DNA from: Candidatus Aciduliprofundum sp. JdFR-45
GTDB taxonomy: Archaea > Thermoplasmatota > Thermoplasmata > Thermoplasmatales > JdFR-45
Direction of reading: 5' to 3'
Assembly (NCBI GenBank): GCA_002011395.1
Contig: MTNG01000128.1
Coordinates: 1-6,324 of the forward strand
DNA: 6,324 nucleotides
Within the stretch, counting starts at the first letter, position 1, and every line of letters begins with the position of its first letter. Below, piece after piece: positions 1-6,132 of the stretch. Position numbers and translations under genes: made by a program. The notes beneath the pieces were generated by a model, which was not told where the DNA came from, ran no database searches, and saw only the letters and a program-made list of their open reading frames with translations.

Positions 1-302
1 CGGAAAGCATACAGGTGTTTGAGGAGGGCGTGATATCGGGCGTCACGGGTGTTCTGCTCAACGAGGGAAAGAAGAGGGATTTCGATGTGCTCGCCCTCCT
101 TTCCGAGGCACATACCGATTACCCGGATGCGAGGGCGGCCGCACGAATAATAGAGGCGATGAATGCCATAATCCCCGAGATGAACATAGACCCCGAACCC
201 CTCTACGAAGAGGCGGAGAAGATAGAGAAGCATCTGGAGGAGATACGCGCCCAGGCCGCGAAAATGAAGCATTCGCGGCCCGGCACGACCATGTACGGGT
301 GA
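1..302 (+). CDS. PAC2-family proteasome assembly chaperone, C-terminal part (5' end outside window)
   Basis: The reading frame is open from the left edge, so this is the last 99 or so residues of a longer protein. PAC2-family proteins in archaea are usually near 240-250 residues. The GTG at 15 is internal. The segment GVISGVTGVLLNEG, then a DVLALLSEAH stretch followed by YPDARAAARIIEAMN, is typical of the C-terminal half of archaeal PAC2/PbaA-like proteins. An acidic, probably helical or coiled segment (about positions 200-265) follows, with repeated E/K/A residues. The last three residues are M-Y-G, which fits the HbYX pattern (hydrophobic-Tyr-any) that lets such chaperones and proteasome activators dock into pockets of the 20S alpha ring. 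The likely role is assembly or binding of the proteasome in the cytoplasm. It is probably co-transcribed with the next gene, which starts 4 nt after its TGA. The family call is from sequence resemblance; the tail function is inference. Confidence 0.85.
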   Translation, partial: ESIQVFEEGVISGVTGVLLNEGKKRDFDVLALLSEAHTDYPDARAAARIIEAMNAIIPEMNIDPEPLYEEAEKIEKHLEEIRAQAAKMKHSRPGTTMYG

Positions 303-303
303 T
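297..303 (+). promoter_or_regulatory. Shine-Dalgarno site for the glmU-like gene
   Basis: GGGTGAT lies 3 nt before the ATG at 307 and includes the TGA stop (300-302) of the PAC2 gene. It matches part of the archaeal anti-Shine-Dalgarno complement (GGAGGTGATC). The overlap of stop and ribosome-binding site suggests coupled translation. It supports ATG 307 as the start. Confidence 0.6.
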
Positions 304-306
304 AAT

Positions 307-1494
307 ATGAAGGCGGTTATTCTGGCGGCCGGGGAGGGGGTGCGTCTGCGCCCCTTCACGCACCGCACGACCAAGGTCATGATACCGCTGGCCAACAGGC
401 CTATCCTGCAGTACGTGGTTGACGCGCTAAGGGAGGCGGGTGTGCGGGATGTGATAATGGTCGTCGGCTACAAAAAGGAGCACGTGATGGAGTACTTTGA
501 AGACGGCGATGATTTCGGTGTGAACATAGAGTACGTGTTCCAGCCGAAGCCCCTGGGCACGGCCCACGCCCTGTCCCTGACGGAGGACCGCGTGGGCGAA
601 GAACTACTCATGGTTCCGGGAGACAACATCGTAGACGCGCGGGTAATCAGGGACGCCCTCTCGGCGGAGAGGAACAGCGTCATAGCCACGCTCTCTGACC
701 GCCCCTCCGTCTACGGTGTGCTGCGCCTCTCGGGGAAGAGGGTCATAGCGGTTGAGGAGAAACCGCATCTGGACGAGAGTGCCCTCGTGTCCACGGGCAT
801 ATTCAGATTCGGCCGGGAGGTGTTTGATTATATCCGGAAGTCCATAGAGGAGGACGGAGATTACACCATAACGGGGGCCATCAGGCATATGATACGCGAT
901 TCACGCCTGTTATGCAGGGTCACGGAGGGGACGTGGGTTGATGCCGTTTACCCATGGGACCTCATCCACGTCAACCGCCAGGCCCTCTCATGGGTTGAGA
1001 CCGCCTACGGAGGGAGAATTGAGGAGAACGTGGTCATGCGCGGTGCGGTTGAGGTGGGGGAAGGCACGGTGATAATGCCCGGCGCCTACATAGAGGGACC
1101 GACTTCTATAGGGAAAAACGTCGTCATCGGTCCCAACTCCGTCATAAGGGCCAGTTCCATAGGGGACGGAGTTGAAATAGGGCCTCTGACGACCGTGGAG
1201 GAGAGCCTTATAATGGACGAGGTGATAATAGGGGGCGGATCCTATATCAGCCACTCTGCGGTGGGGTGCGGGACGGTGATTGGACCGAGGTTCACATCCT
1301 ACGCGGGCGAGGCGGTCAAGGTCGTGGGCAACAGGGTGTTCAGAATCCGCGAGGTGGGGGCGCTCATAGCGGACGATGTGCGTCTCGGCGCGGGCGTGAC
1401 CGTGGACCCCGGCGTGATGATAGCGGCCGGCTGTCACGTTGAGCCAGCGAGGAGGGTCGCCAACGACGTCCTGGAGAGGAGGGCCGTCCTCTGA
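307..1494 (+). CDS. glmU: GlmU-like bifunctional sugar-1-phosphate nucleotidylyltransferase with left-handed beta-helix domain
   Basis: 395 residues, close to the usual 390-420 of archaeal GlmU-like proteins. It probably makes UDP-GlcNAc from GlcN-1-P/GlcNAc-1-P, acetyl-CoA and UTP in the cytoplasm. Residues 1-230 are a nucleotidyltransferase domain. They carry the signature GEGVRLRPFT at 9-18 with the catalytic-region Lys23, LGTAHAL at 83-89, metal-binding GDN at 105-107, YGV at 136-138, EEKP at 150-153 and WVDAVYPWD at 210-218. Residues about 237-380 are hexapeptide repeats of a left-handed beta-helix. The usual Pro before Lys23 is Thr here. In the acetyltransferase half, the usual P-H-L-S-Y motif reads G-G-G-S-Y (309-313), and the Asn of the A-N-L-R segment is not evident, so the second activity is doubtful. 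ATG 307 is chosen for its Shine-Dalgarno site and the family N-terminus (KAVILAAG). The adjacent glmS supports a hexosamine role. Another sugar-1-P nucleotidylyltransferase (for example glucose-1-P) is the main alternative. Confidence 0.85.
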   Translation: MKAVILAAGEGVRLRPFTHRTTKVMIPLANRPILQYVVDALREAGVRDVIMVVGYKKEHVMEYFEDGDDFGVNIEYVFQPKPLGTAHALSLTEDRVGEELLMVPGDNIVDARVIRDALSAERNSVIATLSDRPSVYGVLRLSGKRVIAVEEKPHLDESALVSTGIFRFGREVFDYIRKSIEEDGDYTITGAIRHMIRDSRLLCRVTEGTWVDAVYPWDLIHVNRQALSWVETAYGGRIEENVVMRGAVEVGEGTVIMPGAYIEGPTSIGKNVVIGPNSVIRASSIGDGVEIGPLTTVEESLIMDEVIIGGGSYISHSAVGCGTVIGPRFTSYAGEAVKVVGNRVFRIREVGALIADDVRLGAGVTVDPGVMIAAGCHVEPARRVANDVLERRAVL

Positions 1495-1500
1495 GGTGAT
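1493..1500 (+). promoter_or_regulatory. Shine-Dalgarno site for glmS
   Basis: GAGGTGAT, an eight-base match to the anti-Shine-Dalgarno complement, overlaps the glmU-like stop (1492-1494) and lies 5 nt before the TTG at 1506. It decides the start. An ATG at 1499-1501 is out of frame with GlmS, so the TTG is the only plausible initiator that places the catalytic cysteine at position 2. Confidence 0.8.
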
Positions 1501-1505
1501 GGACC

Positions 1506-3287
1506 TTGTGCGGCATAATAGGTTACACCGGCAACAGAAACGCTCTGGAAGTGATTCTGGAGGGCCTGAAGCGCCTGGAGTACAGGGGCTACGATTCCGT
1601 GGGCATAGCCGTGGGAAACCACGAAATACGGGTTTACAAGAGGAGGGGCAGTGTAAGCGCTCTGGAAAGCGATATAAGGAAGACCTCTCTGAGTGGCACA
1701 ATAGGCATAGGGCACACGCGCTGGGCCACACACGGAGAGCCCTCCGACAGAAACGCGCACCCCTTTCTGGACTGCACGGGCAGATTTGCTCTGGTTCACA
1801 ACGGGATAATTGAGAATTACCAGGAGATAAAGGAGGAACTCAGATCAAAGGGCCACAGTTTCACCTCAGACACCGACACCGAGGTGATAGTTCACCTCAT
1901 AGAGGACCTCTACGAGGGGGACATTCTCAAAGCGGTTATGGGTGCTGTGTCCAGACTGGACGGATCCTTTGCCATCGTGGTGATGGCTGCGGGAGAGAGA
2001 CGTTTGATAGGCGTTCGCAAGGAGAGCCCTCTGGTCATAGGTCTGGGAGAAGGAGAGAATTTCCTCGCATCCGATGTTCCGGCGTTTCTGAAATACACAA
2101 ACAGAGCGGTGTTCCTTCAGGACGGGGATATCGCGGTGATAACCGCAAACTCATGGAAGGTGCTGAACTTCGGCGGTGAGGAAGTCAAGAGAGAGGTCAC
2201 GGACATACCGTGGAACGTGGAGAGCGCCGAAAAGGGCGGCTTCAAGCACTTCATGTTGAAGGAGATATTTGAGCAGCCCTATGCCATTATGAACACGCTC
2301 CGGGGAACATCCTCCCTCTACCTGCGCACCGTTGATGAAAACGATTTCGAGCGGATAAAAATAGTCGCCTGCGGCACATCCTACCACGCCGGGATGATAG
2401 GGAAGTACGTGTTTGAGGAGATGCTGAGAATACCCGTTGATGTTGATGTTGCCTCCGAGTTCAGATACAGGGAGAGGATTCGCGAAGATGCCATATACGT
2501 GTTCATAACCCAGAGCGGCGAGACGGCAGATACGCTCGCCGCTGCCCGCATAGCCCGCAGGATGGGGCACAGAACGATAGCGATAACCAACGTCATCGGC
2601 TCGTCCATCACACGCGAGGTGGATGAGGTCATATACACGAACGCCGGGCCCGAAATAGGCGTGGCCGCCACCAAGAGCTTCACAACGCAGATTGTGGCCA
2701 TTTACCGCCTCGCACAGCACATCGCGGAAGTGCGCGGCCTCGCCGCTCACGACGACCTGTGGACAGAACTCCGCCTACTCCCCAGACTGGTGTCAAATGT
2801 GCTCCAGCGCCACTCTGAAATAGAGGACATCGCGCGCACGTTGAAGACCGCGCAAAATATGTTCTACATAGGCAGAAACATATCGTATCCAACGGCGCTG
2901 GAAGGTGCCCTCAAGATGAAGGAGATATCGTACATACACGCAGAGGGATATCCGGCAGGGGAGTTGAAACACGGGCCGCTCGCGCTTCTAACCCCCAAAA
3001 CGCCCGTCGTGGCGCTCGTCCCGCCCGACAGGACGTATATGAAGATGCTGGGCAACGTCAAGGAGGTGGCCGCGAGGGGTGCCCCCGTCATAGGCGTGGG
3101 CGCGGAAGGCGATGAGGACCTCATCAAATACGTGGATCGCACAATATACGTCCCGAGGACCCGCCCCATATTCTATCCTGTGCCCATATCCGTGGCGCTT
3201 CAACTGCTGGCCTATTACACGGCCGATATGCGCGGATGTGAGATAGATAAACCGAGGAATCTGGCCAAGAGCGTCACGGTGGAGTGA
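1506..3287 (+). CDS. glmS: Glutamine--fructose-6-phosphate aminotransferase (isomerizing)
   Basis: 593 residues, near the family norm of about 600. It makes glucosamine-6-phosphate from fructose-6-phosphate and glutamine, the entry step to UDP-GlcNAc, in the cytoplasm. The N-terminal class II glutamine amidotransferase domain (residues 2 to about 220) begins with Cys2 in MCGIIGY, the nucleophile once Met is removed, and has the conserved HTRWATHGEPS segment. Two SIS domains follow. The first has ACGTS at 288-292, TQSGET at 335-340 and GVAATKSFTTQ. The second has the KEISYIHAEGYPAGELKHG stretch at 472-490. Glu473, His489 and Lys588 (in the C-terminal LAKSVTVE) match E. coli Glu488, His504 and Lys603 at a constant offset of 15, so the isomerase site is intact. 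The start is TTG with a strong Shine-Dalgarno site. It sits between the glmU-like gene (11 nt gap) and the membrane-protein gene. Function is close to certain. Confidence 0.97.
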   Translation: MCGIIGYTGNRNALEVILEGLKRLEYRGYDSVGIAVGNHEIRVYKRRGSVSALESDIRKTSLSGTIGIGHTRWATHGEPSDRNAHPFLDCTGRFALVHNGIIENYQEIKEELRSKGHSFTSDTDTEVIVHLIEDLYEGDILKAVMGAVSRLDGSFAIVVMAAGERRLIGVRKESPLVIGLGEGENFLASDVPAFLKYTNRAVFLQDGDIAVITANSWKVLNFGGEEVKREVTDIPWNVESAEKGGFKHFMLKEIFEQPYAIMNTLRGTSSLYLRTVDENDFERIKIVACGTSYHAGMIGKYVFEEMLRIPVDVDVASEFRYRERIREDAIYVFITQSGETADTLAAARIARRMGHRTIAITNVIGSSITREVDEVIYTNAGPEIGVAATKSFTTQIVAIYRLAQHIAEVRGLAAHDDLWTELRLLPRLVSNVLQRHSEIEDIARTLKTAQNMFYIGRNISYPTALEGALKMKEISYIHAEGYPAGELKHGPLALLTPKTPVVALVPPDRTYMKMLGNVKEVAARGAPVIGVGAEGDEDLIKYVDRTIYVPRTRPIFYPVPISVALQLLAYYTADMRGCEIDKPRNLAKSVTVE

Positions 3288-3288
3288 T
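3281..3288 (+). promoter_or_regulatory. Shine-Dalgarno site for the beta-helix membrane protein
   Basis: GGAGTGAT covers the glmS stop (3285-3287) and lies 4 nt before ATG 3293. The spacing resembles that of the glmS site, so ATG 3293 is preferred over GTG 3284 or ATG 3287, which would sit on or too close to the site. The three candidates are in one frame and differ by at most three residues. Confidence 0.5.
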
Positions 3289-3292
3289 GACC

Positions 3293-4450
3293 ATGCGAGG
3301 GTTCCGTGAGTTTCTCAGATACCTCTCGCTCGTTGAAGCATCCCTTGCGGTGCTGTCCGCTGCGATGTCCATGTACATAACATCGGACACCGCGTTTTCC
3401 CCGGGGGTATTCGCCTACTTCTTTCTTATGCTTTTTCTCTTCACCTCCATGTTCGGACCTGCAACCGCCCTGCGCTTGGTGAGGGCACGGGGTGCTGGCC
3501 CCGTGGATGCACGCCTCCCCCTGGGCCTCGTCGCGTTTTTCTTCGTCGCCCTGATAGTTCTGACTTTCTTCGTCCCTTTCGGCTTTGGAGATGTGCGCAC
3601 GGAGGGATACGTTCTCTACAACGAGCCCCTGCCACCCGCGTCGGTGACTCTGAACCGAGACATGGAGGGTCTCAACTACATAGGTGGAAACGTGGAATTT
3701 GAAGGGAACGTGACCGTGCGCAATGCAACTCTGGTTTTCTCGGCCGGGAGCAGAGCGTGGGTGTCATCGGGTTCCACGCTGAGAATGGAGAATGTCACCC
3801 TTGAACTTCACAGGTCTCAGTTTGAGGTTTACGGAACTCTCATTGCCGAAAACGTCGTCTTCCGCGATCCCTGGGGAGATGCGGAGCATATGAATGGCGA
3901 CGGGGGTGTTGAGATATACGGTTCCGTTTTCATGGAAAATGCGGTCATAGAAGGCGGTGCAACAAACGGCCTTCTGCTACACAACGCCTCGGCACATCTG
4001 GTGAACGTCACTGTGGTGGCCAACGGTGACGACGGTATAGAGGTGCATCGCTCAACCCTGCGGGCGGAACGCCTGACGGTAAAAAACAACACGTGGTCCA
4101 TTGTGGCGTTTGAATCTGACCTTTATCTGACGGATAGCGCGGTCACGGGGAACACGTACGGCATAGCGCTGGACGATTCGCGTCTCACGCTCAACAGATC
4201 AACGGTTGAGGGCAACAGAGAGTGGGACCTTCTCAGGATTGGGGATTCTCAGGTGTACAGCAGCGACTCCAGGGTAGGCGTTGAAGGCACGATATCCTTT
4301 GAAGACCCCAGTGCCGAGGCATACCTTATGCTGTGCGTGAGCATCTACATGATATCATTCATTATGGCCCTGACATACACTCACTGGGTGCTCCGCACAA
4401 TGGGCTCCAGCGCCGGGGAAACCGAGGAAAAGTTATTTAATTACGGGTGA
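3293..4450 (+). CDS. Uncharacterised four-helix membrane protein with extracytoplasmic parallel beta-helix domain
   Basis: 385 residues from ATG 3293 (388 from GTG 3284). I do not recognise a named family. Hydrophobic segments lie at about 8-30, 38-60, 75-97 and 343-367. The Arg-rich loop 61-74 fits the cytoplasm by the positive-inside rule, which puts residues 100-342 outside. This domain looks like a right-handed parallel beta-helix (PbH1/NosD-like). Turns with a Gly/Ser-hydrophobic start recur at 226, 248, 269 and 290, a 21-22 residue period, with a shared pattern of S-x-L-x-L/A followed by V and N/G. Seven N-x-S/T sequons (N139, N144, N167, N231, N238, N265, N301) all lie in this domain. 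The only Cys (348) is in the last membrane helix. The short tail (EETEEKLFNYG-like) would be cytoplasmic. It follows glmS by about 5 nt and looks co-transcribed, so a link to surface sugars or glycosylation is possible but unproven. Beta-helix domains often bind or cleave polysaccharide; no catalytic residues can be assigned. Confidence 0.8.
   Translation: MRGFREFLRYLSLVEASLAVLSAAMSMYITSDTAFSPGVFAYFFLMLFLFTSMFGPATALRLVRARGAGPVDARLPLGLVAFFFVALIVLTFFVPFGFGDVRTEGYVLYNEPLPPASVTLNRDMEGLNYIGGNVEFEGNVTVRNATLVFSAGSRAWVSSGSTLRMENVTLELHRSQFEVYGTLIAENVVFRDPWGDAEHMNGDGGVEIYGSVFMENAVIEGGATNGLLLHNASAHLVNVTVVANGDDGIEVHRSTLRAERLTVKNNTWSIVAFESDLYLTDSAVTGNTYGIALDDSRLTLNRSTVEGNREWDLLRIGDSQVYSSDSRVGVEGTISFEDPSAEAYLMLCVSIYMISFIMALTYTHWVLRTMGSSAGETEEKLFNYG
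4427..4443 (+). promoter_or_regulatory. BRE/TATA-like promoter of tRNA-Pro
   Basis: A purine-rich GAAAAG (4427-4432, BRE-like) is followed by TTATTTAATTA (4433-4443), the most AT-rich patch near here. The TATA centre at about 4438 is 27 nt before the mature tRNA 5' end at 4465, the usual archaeal spacing. It lies inside the last codons of the membrane-protein gene. Confidence 0.6.
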
Positions 4451-4464
4451 TTTTCAGCCCACAG

Positions 4465-4540
4465 GGGACCGTGGGGTAGCTTGGCATCCTCCCGGCCTTG
4501 GGAGCCGGAGACCCGCGTTCAAGTCGCGGCGGTCCCACCA
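4465..4540 (+). tRNA. tRNA-Pro (anticodon UGG), encoded CCA, no intron
   Basis: The acceptor strand GGGACCG (4465-4471) pairs perfectly with CGGTCCC (4530-4536). Discriminator A4537 and CCA (4538-4540) follow. The D-arm has loop AGCTTGGC; its fourth pair (T4477/T4487) is a T-T mismatch. The anticodon stem CCGGC (4492-4496) pairs with GCCGG (4504-4508) around the loop CTTGGGA, giving anticodon TGG (4499-4501) with T33 before it and G37 after it, as expected for proline. The variable loop is AGAC. The T-stem CCGCG/CGCGG encloses TTCAAGT. It reads CCA and, depending on modification of U34, other CCN proline codons. It starts 14 nt after the membrane-protein stop, and its CCA directly abuts the convergent elp3 stop. 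Confidence 0.97.
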
Positions 4541-6085
4541 TCACAGTTCCTTTGCCATGTAGGGCCCCAGGCGTTCGTATCCCAGTTTTCTGTAGTAGCC
4601 TCTAACACCCACACCGCTGGTCACGAGAAGGCGGTCCACACCCCACTCCGCTCTTGCGATCTCCTCCGCCTCCACCATGAGCTTCCGCCCCATTCCGCGG
4701 TGCTGCCATGCGCCCTCCATCCTCTTCCCTATGGGCACCTCCGCACCGAAGACCTTTAGTTCCCGAACGACCGCCGCGTTCCTCATCTCCGGGCGGTGCG
4801 CGGATTCGCCCGGGAGGCGGAGGCGGAGAAAGGCGGCTATGGAATCCACGGAAGGATCCTCAAACGAGAGGAAGACCTCTTTCCCGCCGGAGGCCCTGTA
4901 ATCCCGCCTCATGGGGACGAAATCCTCCCCGCCTCTCCTCCCTGCCTCGCGGCACCTTATGCACCTGCATGCCTGGCCGAGGGAGCGCATCCTCTCCTGC
5001 ACCACCACCCGGAGGTTGGATATCCTGTTGCCAGCCGCGATGAGATGCGACGGTATGTCCCTCTGAATCCTCTGTATGCGTACCCAGGGGGGAACCATCC
5101 GCTTTATCTGCACCATAAGGTCTATCAGGGCATCCCCCTCCAGCGGGGCGTACTCGCCCCGGACCCACATGTCGTAGAGCGGCGTGCCTTCCATCACCAG
5201 CGTGGGGTATATCTTGAGCATGTCTGGCTTGAAGCGTTCATCGCTGAACACCGTGCGGAACATGCGGAGGTCTCGCTCCGGGTCGGACCCGGGCAGACCG
5301 GGCATTAGGTGATAGCAGACCTTGAGGCCCGCGTCCTTTGCGAGTCGCGTAGCTCTCACGCTCTCCTCCACCCCGTGTCCTCTATTTATGATATGCAGCA
5401 CATCGTCGTAGATGCTCTGGATGCCCAGTTCCACGCGCGTTGCCCCCAGGCGGAGGGCAAGGTCTATCTCCTCCTCCCGGAAGCAGTCGGGGCGCGTCTC
5501 CACCGTGAGCCCTATGCACCTGTGCCTCGCAACCTCGTTAAGCGCATGGGCCTCCTCAAGGGTTCGCGCTTCCCTTCCGTTCATGGCGTCAAAGCAGCGC
5601 CTGACAAACCACTTCTGATATTCCCGCGGGCGCGAGGTGAAGGTACCTCCCATTATGATGAGGTCTATTTTGTCGGTGGGATGCCCTATAGTTTCAAGCT
5701 GCTCGATCCTCGCCTTCACCTGTGCGAAGGGGTCGAAGGAATGCTGCGCGGCGCGGAGCGCAGCCGGTTCCCTCCCGGTGTAGGACTGCGCGGTGCCGAA
5801 CTCCACTCCGCCGGGGCAGTATATGCACTTTCCGTGGGGACAGGGATGCGGTGAGGTCATGGCCGCCACGACCGCAACCCCGGAGAGCGTGCGTGTGGGC
5901 TTCTTGACGAGAAGGTGACGGTAGGCCTCCCTCTCCCCGGGAGCGAGCGCCCGGAGTATCTCCGAGTTCCGCGGAACGTTTACCCCGGCGGCCTTTGCAA
6001 CCTCCGTCTTCACGCGGAGGAGGTCCTCTCTCGTCGCGATCTCACCGGAGCGGAGGCGTCTGATAACCTCATGGATCACGTCCAC
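4541..6085 (-). CDS. elp3: Elp3-family tRNA U34 carboxymethyltransferase (radical SAM + GNAT)
   Basis: 514 residues, normal for archaeal Elp3. It uses SAM and acetyl-CoA to place a carboxymethyl-type group on C5 of wobble uridine 34 in tRNAs. An N-terminal tRNA-binding region leads to RTLSGV and the 4Fe-4S motif C-x4-C-x2-C at Cys82, Cys87 and Cys90 (CPHGKCIYC). The radical SAM barrel follows, with IIMGGTFTSRP, TVETRPD, RVELGIQS and the YHLMPGLPGS segment. A CRCIRC cluster fits the zinc-binding link to the C-terminal GNAT domain. There, QHRGMGRKLM (461-470) is the acetyl-CoA loop, and GYYRKLGY with a final GPYM-type ending is typical. No key residue is missing. GTG 6085 is chosen because it is about 27 nt from a TATA centre and gives the family-length N-terminus (VDVIHEVI). 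GTG 6079 is the alternative. A longer frame to 6184 would overlap the DUF59 gene. No Shine-Dalgarno site is visible, so the transcript is probably leaderless. Confidence 0.97.
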   Translation of the reverse strand: MDVIHEVIRRLRSGEIATREDLLRVKTEVAKAAGVNVPRNSEILRALAPGEREAYRHLLVKKPTRTLSGVAVVAAMTSPHPCPHGKCIYCPGGVEFGTAQSYTGREPAALRAAQHSFDPFAQVKARIEQLETIGHPTDKIDLIIMGGTFTSRPREYQKWFVRRCFDAMNGREARTLEEAHALNEVARHRCIGLTVETRPDCFREEEIDLALRLGATRVELGIQSIYDDVLHIINRGHGVEESVRATRLAKDAGLKVCYHLMPGLPGSDPERDLRMFRTVFSDERFKPDMLKIYPTLVMEGTPLYDMWVRGEYAPLEGDALIDLMVQIKRMVPPWVRIQRIQRDIPSHLIAAGNRISNLRVVVQERMRSLGQACRCIRCREAGRRGGEDFVPMRRDYRASGGKEVFLSFEDPSVDSIAAFLRLRLPGESAHRPEMRNAAVVRELKVFGAEVPIGKRMEGAWQHRGMGRKLMVEAEEIARAEWGVDRLLVTSGVGVRGYYRKLGYERLGPYMAKEL

Positions 6086-6107
6086 AGCACGACATAAAGG
6101 GGGTTGA

Positions 6108-6119
6108 GATAAAAAGGCT
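6108..6119 (-). promoter_or_regulatory. TATA-like promoter of elp3
   Basis: On the minus strand TTTTTATC (6115-6108) follows a GAAGCC stretch. Its centre, near 6112, is about 27 nt upstream of GTG 6085, so transcription would begin at or next to the start codon. The same T-run directly follows the upstream gene and may also end its transcript. Confidence 0.55.
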
Positions 6120-6124
6120 TCGCC
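6111..6124 (-). terminator. Possible short hairpin/U-tract terminator of the DUF59 gene
   Basis: Reading the minus strand, GGC-GAA-GCC (6124-6116) can form a three-pair hairpin followed by TTTTT (6115-6111), 8 nt past the DUF59 stop. Archaeal termination mainly needs the U-tract. The stem is short and the T-run may instead serve only as the elp3 TATA element. Confidence 0.3.
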
Positions 6125-6132
6125 GCCCCACC

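Noticed and set aside
988..1731. Long minus-strand open frame (247 codons) opposite the glmU-like and glmS genes
   Set aside because: It spans the junction of two clearly recognised plus-strand genes, resembles no family, and is rich in His/Arg/Pro/Cys as expected of an antisense frame.
4439..4450. HbYX-like C-terminus (N-Y-G) of the membrane protein
   Set aside because: The position before Tyr is Asn, not hydrophobic, and these codons overlap the tRNA promoter; the similarity to the PAC2 tail is probably chance.
4449..4456. TTTT run (4451-4454) after the membrane-protein stop as an operon terminator
   Set aside because: Only four T residues with no supporting hairpin; too weak to call, and transcription may read into the tRNA.
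4465..4540. tRNA gene as a possible integration (att) site
   Set aside because: No integrase gene and no repeated copy of the tRNA 3' end is visible in the window.
4796..5854. Two successive plus-strand open frames (170 and 181 codons) opposite elp3
   Set aside because: Both lie wholly within the conserved elp3 coding region, have no recognisable domain, and are explained by the GC-rich antisense codon pattern.
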